A DNA stretch of 64,000 nucleotides. Origin: Humulus lupulus. Taxonomy: Eukaryota; Streptophyta; Magnoliopsida; Rosales; Cannabaceae. The notes under the pieces were generated by a model. It was not told the origin of the DNA, did no database searches, and saw only the letters and a program-made list of their open reading frames with translations. The stretch is taken from positions 113,126,358 to 113,190,357 of the forward strand of contig NC_084794.1 of assembly GCF_963169125.1 (NCBI RefSeq), read 5' to 3'. Of the stretch, positions 57,627 to 64,000 are shown in pieces; the stretch's first letter is position 1, and every line of letters begins with the position of its first letter. Made by a program: the position numbers and the translations under genes.

Positions 57627-60600
57627 TGTAACGCCCTGGATAACCAAGACTGTTACACTGTGTATTTAAAATAGTGCAAGACTTGCTAATCAAGTCATTT
57701 GAACAAAAAATGTGATCCTAAGGTCAATCATCAGATTTGGGTTCAAATATTTTGATCATAAACAGTTAATTTTCATTCAAACGAATGTTTATTACACAGG
57801 ATCCCAAAAAAAGGGTATAAGTGATAATTTACAATCTCCAAAAGATAATACAACCAAAAGGCACTCTAATGGCAAAACACAAGTTTTAGGGCTCTATCCC
57901 TGCACTTTCCCTCAGCTGTGGCGGATAAGCAGCTGACTATATACACTTCGCCCCTAGAGCTCTCCAACTCATGGTTGGTCCAGCTTCCCTTTGCCTTTAC
58001 CTGCACCACGTAGCACCCGTGAGCCAAGGCCCAACAAGAAAACCATAAACAACAAACACATGTAGCAACAATGGAATTCAATTAGCCTTAACTCAGCCAG
58101 TTCAATTTATAACAAAGTACGAGCATTAAACTAACCAAGTGTAAACATATAATTTCAAGTTCATATCTTAGCTATTTATGCAAATGTTCAGGGTTGGTAC
58201 GCTTAGACCGAGCCTTCTATTTATCTAGCTGACCCTGGCTAGCTTAGGCCGAGCTACATTCAGTATGCATATCATCAGCCCCGGCACCCTTAAGCCATTC
58301 ATTCTCATATATCATAACAATCGTACAATCACATAGTACACATATTCAAATATTGGGAACCTCAGTCTCATTCACAACCACAAGGGTGTAGTTTTCTTAC
58401 CTCGAATCCCGAGCGAAGAATACAGAACGGTCCCAAGCACGATCCTCAGTCCTAAGCCTTGGCGATAAACCTAGTCACAGTGTCAATGGGTAACCATCAA
58501 TTTCAAATCCAAATAAATACTTAGGGAACAAATATTAGTCTTTAGGACCTCGAATTCTACTAAACCAGGTAGTAGAATTCATCTCGAGCGCCCAGGTTCG
58601 AATCCTCGAGCTTCCCCGAGCCTTCAACCTTATGTTCCCTTAATTCCCCATTTAGGGTCGCGACATGCCCCTTAGACAAAGGCTCAATCCTCCCTGATGG
58701 GGGACACGGGTCGTGACTTGCACAACTCCAAGTCGTGGCGCGCCTAGCGAACAGAGGCTTCCAGCCTCCAAAACTCGCGCGGGTTGCTGCGCCTGAAGAA
58801 CAGGGCTGTGACCCGAGCCCCTAAACCCAGAAAAACCAACTTTTCTTAGCGTTTCTCCATGAGCCTAACCTCAAATTTCCATCCCAAACTAGTAGCCAAA
58901 CTCAAATTCAAGCCCAGAATTCCCATCCTTATATCCCAGCCATCTTAACTAACCTATAACCTTTTTCTTTCACCATTTCATACCCAAAACCAACTAACAA
59001 ACTAAAACTCATGCAAACTCAAACCTTAAACATAGTTTCAACAGAATTAGAGAAACTAACTTGAATTCTTACCTCAAATTGCAGCCTAATTACTCAGCAA
59101 TATCTTTGGATGATCCTAACTTGATCCCCTGGGTTTCCACAACTGAATTCCCAGCCCCACTTCCTGAGTTTTTCCCTTCTTCTAGCTTCAAAGCACAATG
59201 GGAGAGAGATGAAGAGAGAGTACGTGTAATGTAACGCCTTACTTCCTTAGAGCCGTTACTAAGTGAGTTTTAAGACAAAACAGTGCAATGAACTCGCTAA
59301 CCGAGGTTTTGAAACGAAAGTGTGACTAATTAAAAGTTAAGGCTGTAAGCTTTGAAAATGCGTTGATTCAATAAAAAAACTTCCAGTATTAAACATTTGG
59401 GATCCCAAAATAAGGTTTGAAAACTATTTACATCTTGAAATAAGTTTACAGTTGATCAGTTCTAAAAACCATAGATTATTACAGCCATTTTCAAATAAAC
59501 CCCCAACCAAAGCAGTCGGGCAGGCCAAACATGTACGCGTCGCTTCACGCTCTCCGTACTCATGGTTGGTTGTCTCAGTCTTTGCCCTTACCTACAACAC
59601 GGAGCACCCGTGAGCCGAAGCCCAGCAAGAAAACTCATGCAGAACATAACATATGCAATTTATACAATTTATCATATCAGATAATCCACAGATAAACAAG
59701 TCAACCATTAGACTAAACAAACACGGCCATGCCGTCCCAGAAGCCTTACCGAAGCCTGGGGTATCGGTTCTCACCGTAAGGATAACACATGTATCCACCG
59801 GGCCCTGCCCTGACTATAAGCATCCCATGTGCTAAGTGTTACTTCCGGCTCCGCTGCCATACCCGGCCTACGCCGCACTCGGCCCTTGCCGTTCATTTCA
59901 TTATAACCATATATAGCATAAATCAAGCAACATTCAAACAAATGCCAATTCAATTAAATCTGCACCCTAACATGTAATGCAATATAGGGCCATGCCCGGA
60001 AATCATCTCATCATGCAACATGCAACATGCAATATAGGGCCGTGCCCCGCAATCACACTATGGGCCCATGCCCTATCCTACGAGTGTTATAGTTTTCTTA
60101 CCTGTATCCCGAGCTTCACAATGCACCAAAGTCACGAGCACGGTCCTCTAGTATGAGCCTCTCCAATAGCCTAGTCACAACACACATAAAACAGTTTTTA
60201 ATACTAACCAACCCAAAACCACTTCCCGGGACCAATCCCGCACTCTCGGCACCTCTAAAACCTTAAAACAACACCCCGGAGACATCCCCCGAACCCCCGG
60301 AGCAAAGGCCTAAAAATTGCCAAAAATGACATCCTGAAATTGGCCTTGTGCCGCGGCACCCAGCAAGTCAGGGGCTCCTCGCCGCGGCACGCAAAAACTG
60401 TGCCGCGGCACGCCTTCGCAGACCCAGAATTCTGGGTTTTCTCTTGCGTTTTCTCCGAGCTAAAACCTTCCCAAATCATCCCAACAATTACCTAAGCCCC
60501 AAAACCAATTCCAAACTTCAAATAGACCATACATCAACCCATAAACATCATAACCCAACTCAATAACACAATCATACTCAAAAATCCACCCATTTAATCT

Positions 60601-62143
60601 CAACTTAAGAAATCTAAACCCATAAACCAAAAACATAAACCAAAGCTTGAAAAGCTTAAACCATGCATCAAATTCCTAAACCACAACAAAAATAAATCTT
60701 AAAATTGCATAGAACCTCACCTTGAATGAAGAATCCAACCTTAAGCTTCCTTGGTTCATCCCCTAAGTCCTCAAGTTTTCAGCTCCCTTTTTCTTCTTCA
60801 TGCCCTAGCTTTTTCCCTCTCCTTTTTCTTCTCTTCAAATATCAAAGCATCAAATGACTAAGTCCCCAAACCGTGTACCCCTTAATACCCAGCTGCAATA
60901 TGTCAATTGCCCAGCCAAATGACCATTTTACCCCTTCCTCAAAACCCTTTGCTAACTACACCTCAAGGGCACTTAAGTCCTTTACTTCTATTTCATTTCT
61001 ACCATTTTCTATCTAGAACTTGTTACTCTCAGTAGTAACTAATGGTTACCCAGGTTACTCAATCACCAATAACCATTACCCGCTAAATCTCAATCTTAAC
61101 CATAAAATTCCCAAAGTACCCCTAGGCTCCTCCCGAGCCGGGTATAGAAATCCCGTTGTGACTCTTAAGTTAATTTGCTCTCTAGGACCGTCTCGGCACG
61201 TGCATCACAATAATAACACCACACTCACGTGGTACAAATCACGGAATACAATTATCACATATATGCCCTCAGCGGGCTAAAATTACAATTATGCCCTTCA
61301 AACACAATCAGGGCCTACATGCATACTAATACACATAGTCATGCATCTCAGATAAACAAATAGTCAAATAACATGCTTTAAATCATAACCATGCATTTAA
61401 CTCATAAAATCACACATAAATCCCATCGTGCCCTCCTGGCACGCTAATCAAGGCCCTTAAGCCTTATTAGCGAATTTGGGTCGTTACATGTAAGAGGGAG
61501 AGAGAAAAGGCTGAGAGTTCAGAATCCTTGGGTGGTTTCTGGCTGAGTCTAGATTTAGCCCTGAGTTAATCTCTTAACTCAAAATGACCAAACTACCCCC
61601 TTGAATTACTTAGTCCTTGAATTTGTTCTAAGTGTAAAATAGTCTTTTCCCAATTCCCGCTAATTCTTCAAGTGTTCCTAACGTTTACCAATTAATCCCG
61701 TCATGTCCAATTAATTACCAAATACTTATTCATTAACTAATAAATCCCAAAATATTCTCTAAGTTCCCAAAATACCCCCAGGCTCCCCCCGAGCTGGGTA
61801 TTTAAACCCCGTTGTAACCAATTTGCTAATCCGCTCACTAGGATCGTCTCGAGCCATATACTGTAAATATATCCACATAATAATGTGGTCTCAACCATTT
61901 ATCACATAAAATCTCATTTGTGCCATCAACAGGCCAAAATTACAAATATGCCCTTATGAACAATAAAAGGCCCACGTGCATATTTAATACTCATAAACAT
62001 GCATACAACATACTCATAATCATATTAATCATGCATGCCACATAGTCACGTATTTAACCAATTAAACATACATATATCAAATTATGCCTTCCCGGCACGC
62101 TAATCAAGGCACTAAGCCCTATTAGCAATTTTGGGTCGTTACA
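57627..62143 (-). mobile_element. RE13: solo LTR in RE12 integrase, itself split by RE14
   Basis: On the minus strand starts TGTAACGACCCAAAATTG (62143) and ends GGGCGTTACA (57627). Flanks are CATTC (57622-57626) and GATTC (62144-62148), a target duplication with one changed base. Without RE14 and its duplication it measures 2253 bp. It has the chromovirus LTR plan with CG module (58660-58820) and CAGGTAAAGGCAAAGG block (58001 region, minus). RE12 coding resumes at 62149 (HHEKMGHFKVNGQRLKHY). Confidence 0.88.
59230..61488 (-). mobile_element. RE14: solo LTR, 2259 bp, inside RE13
   Basis: Flanked by TGTAA (59225-59229 and 61489-61493). On the minus strand starts TGTAACGACCCAAATTCG and ends GGCGTTACA. 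Same plan as RE13 but clearly another sequence; CG module of three GTGCCGCGGCAC sites at 60349-60410. The remaining sequence is non-coding. Confidence 0.9.
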
Positions 62144-62148
62144 GATTC

Positions 62149-62256
62149 ATCATGAGAAGATGGGACACTTTAAAGTGAATGGTCAGAGATTAAAACACTA
62201 TTTGGAAGGACCGATGGAAAAATGCAAGTCTGTGTTGATTTTGGAACCCCTTTGAA
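62149..62256 (+). pseudogene. pol: RE12 integrase C-terminus after RE13
   Basis: HHEKMGHFKVNGQRLKHYLE and a terminal stretch ending LILEPL with TGA at 62254-62256. It joins to the frame before RE13 and matches the usual Athila integrase end (FKVNGQRLK). Confidence 0.8.
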
Positions 62257-63216
62257 TTGGGTTTTTAGCGTCTGGCTAAATGATGTTAAAGACAGTGCTA
62301 TAGGAGGCATTCTTATACTTTATTTTAGTTTTTGTGTTTTTTTTTTGTTTTAATTCTTAATTAGTTGAACAATTTTATTTAATTTAGTTTTGTATTTGCA
62401 AATATTTATTTATTATTTTTAGTAAAATGTATGTAAAAATCGTTCAATTCGTGAAAAGACTGTTTTGAAATTAGTCTGAAGGTCAAGTCGCGATTTGAGC
62501 TTGTAAGTCGCAGCTTTAAACTAAGTCAGAGAGCATGTTAAATGAAGGAGGAGGTGGGCCACGACTTGAGCTTATAAGTCGCAGCCCCAAGACATGTTAG
62601 AGAGCATATGGGGTCTTGTAGTAGAGGCGGGTCGCGACTTGGGTTTCGAGGGTCGCGGGACCTGTGAACTAGAAATTTAAAAAAAAAAATTGAGTTGGGC
62701 CGCGACTTGCTATGGCTGGGTCGCGGCATGCCTCTGTCAGAAGGGGAAAATTTGTTTAAATTCATTTTTTTCTCAGCCTACAACCCTCATTTCACAATTT
62801 CCTTCTTCCAACACAACTTGTTTTGCAAAATCTCTCTCCTTTTTACATTTCCCTTCTTCTTAAAATAATCATAAAGCCACACCCACTACTTCCTACATAT
62901 ATATTTTCCTTCTTTCTTTCTTTTAATCAAAACCTAAATTGTTCAATTTGTGACATTGAAGATTGGAGGAGCAATTGAAGAGTGAGCAATCTCCAAGACT
63001 CAAAGGCAGGTAAGTTTTTCCTTTTTAATGATCTTGAATTTTTTTATTGAAGTATTTTTGTGACAATAGATTGAATTGGAATTTTGGACTCCATTGATAG
63101 TATATTTTGTGTTCTTTGAGTTGGGATTATTGGGGTATTATTCAATTGCGGAAATAAGATAAATTAGCGGAAGTGTCGCTGAATTTTTGTTGTAATATTT
63201 GGTGCATTATGTGATT
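62257..63216 (+). other. RE12 non-coding stretch between pol and downstream ORF
   Basis: A/T-rich to 62480, then a CG-rich repeat zone (62487-62740), then pyrimidine-rich sequence to 62940. A donor-like AGGCAG|GTAAGTTTTT at 63007 lies 200 bases before the ORF and could serve a spliced subgenomic RNA. No frame was found. Confidence 0.55.
62487..62740 (+). repeat. Degenerate repeats with GTCGCGAC / GCCGCGAC motifs
   Basis: Two to three diverged copies of an about 75-base unit, each holding GGGTCGCGACTTG...AAGTCGCAGC and AGAGAGCAT. Motif sites: about 62489, 62510, 62560, 62580, 62634, 62652, 62698 and 62722. Confidence 0.7.
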
Positions 63217-64000
63217 ATGGGACCACGAAAACAACCTGATAGGGCTGCTTCTACTAAAATTACTAATCGCCCTTCCACTTCCACTCCCCGCACCCAACCG
63301 CCCCAACCACAGCCAGCCCCACCACCATCTCCTCAGGAATTTGATCCTACTCGTTTTATTAGTAAGGATGCCTTTGATCATTATCAAAGGTTATCTCAGC
63401 GTTAAGTAATTCAAGAAAGAGGCATGGAATATCAAGATGAACCTTATCTCTAGGAAACTTATGACCTAATTCGGGCTGAAATTCAACGTCGCCATAGGAA
63501 ACTTTTTGTGGATCATAAAATGCCAAAGACCAACTGTTCTATGGTTTATGAATTTTATGCAAATTTTCCAGGAGCAATTAATAGGAAGGTTTTTGTGCGA
63601 GGGGTTTGGTGGAATGTAATATTGATAATATTGATGCATTATATCGACTATCGATGTTGTCACAAGAGGACGATGAATATTATCAACTAGCTTATCATAG
63701 TGAGATTGATTGGGTTGAAGTGGCAGAAACGTTAGGCATTCCCGGTGCTACTTTTGTAATGCAAAATGGAGAGCCAAAGCATTTCAGACACTTTCAAATG
63801 AATTAGGTGGCGCGGGCCTGGACTCTCTTTGTGAGTGCGAGGCTTATGCCCAACACTCACTTATCTGAAGTGGGAACTGATTGGTGTCTTCTTGTCTATG
63901 CTATCATGACGGGACTCTATGTAGATATTGGACAAGTTATCTGAACTAGTATCCGAGATTTATGCTGAATGACTACTACTGCTGGTTTGGGGCATGGATC
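63217..64000 (+). pseudogene. RE12 downstream ORF, putative plant transposon protein (Transposase_32-like), partial
   Basis: ATG 63217 (MGPRKQPDRAAST), Thr/Pro-rich start, then FDPTRFISKDAFDHYQRLSQ and a TAA; further open pieces in the same or other frames: MVYEFYANFPGAINRKVFVR, then SEIDWVEVAETLGIPGA, RAWTLFVSARLMPNTHLSEV and LLVYAIMTGLYVDIGQVI. This order (FYAN, VFVRG, LMPNTH, YAIMTG, IDVG) fits the family of putative plant transposon proteins found in the env-like position of Athila elements. Stops and at least one frame change; cut by the window end. Function unknown. Confidence 0.7.

Larger units (their letters stand above)
52267..64000 (+). mobile_element. RE12: Athila-lineage element, no 5' LTR, continues past the right edge
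   Basis: Begins with the PBS (TGGCGCCGTTGTTGGGGA), followed by leader, gag, protease, reverse transcriptase, RNase H, integrase and, after a non-coding stretch, an Athila-type downstream ORF. Integrase is interrupted near its end by RE13 (57627-62143). No LTR precedes the PBS: RE8 gag borders it directly. The 3' LTR would be right of the window. Confidence 0.85.

Noticed and set aside
52267..64000. Endogenous pararetrovirus or other viral insertion
   Set aside because: Integrase, LTRs and target duplications are present everywhere pol is seen, and no movement or coat protein motif was found; these are LTR retrotransposons.
1..64000. Host protein genes, tRNA or rRNA genes
   Set aside because: I looked for non-repeat frames, tRNA cloverleaf boxes outside primer binding sites and rRNA-like blocks and saw none; the TGGTATCAGAGC sites are PBS sequences next to LTR ends, not tRNA genes.

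Overview
The window is nuclear DNA of a flowering plant, and I find no host gene in it. Everything I can identify is transposable element, almost all Ty3/gypsy LTR retrotransposon, stacked one inside another. Evidence for a plant is the set of lineages: Tat type (tRNA-like PBS TTTGGTGC..., second RNase H, antisense ORF), chromovirus type (PBS TTGGTATCAGAGC, chromodomain after integrase) and Athila type (PBS TGGCGCCGTTG, MDDFSVF reverse transcriptase). The species cannot be fixed from the sequence; dense nesting suggests heterochromatin.

Layout, using RE numbers. RE1 (1-10766, minus) is a Tat element running off the left edge: an antisense spliced ORF, a 12-copy hairpin repeat, one gag-pol frame broken only by stop codons, and its 5' LTR. 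RE2 (10767-12527) is a broken non-autonomous element. RE3 (12528-14519 and 27116-27703, minus) is a chromovirus split by RE4 (14520-27115, plus; TSD ATTCT). RE4 carries a solo LTR in each of its own LTRs: RE5 (16514-17645; TSD GACTG) and RE6 (24786-26955; TSD TTTAT). RE7 (27704-27898) is a CACTA-like end. RE8 (27899-29545, 40801-42456, 51192-52266, minus) is an old chromovirus cut twice: by RE9 (29546-40795; TSD AGCCT) in integrase and by RE10 (42457-51186, plus; TSD ATTAC) between protease and reverse transcriptase. RE10 holds solo LTR RE11 (47732-48903; TSD ATTAC). RE12 (52267-64000, plus) is an Athila element without a 5' LTR, split near the end of integrase by solo LTR RE13 (57627-62143), which itself holds solo LTR RE14 (59230-61488; TSD TGTAA).

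No element can encode a full working set of proteins: all gag-pol regions carry stops, frameshifts, deletions or insertions. The antisense ORF of RE1 is the best preserved coding unit, with two introns that join in frame.

The most unusual points are: RE9, whose two outer ends are both LTR 3' (U5) ends yet sit in one perfect 5-bp target duplication; a CG-palindrome module (CCGCGG / TCGCGA in spaced pairs) recurring in LTRs or UTRs of unrelated lineages; and premature stops in RE1 that nearly all fit C-to-T change in CG or CAG contexts.
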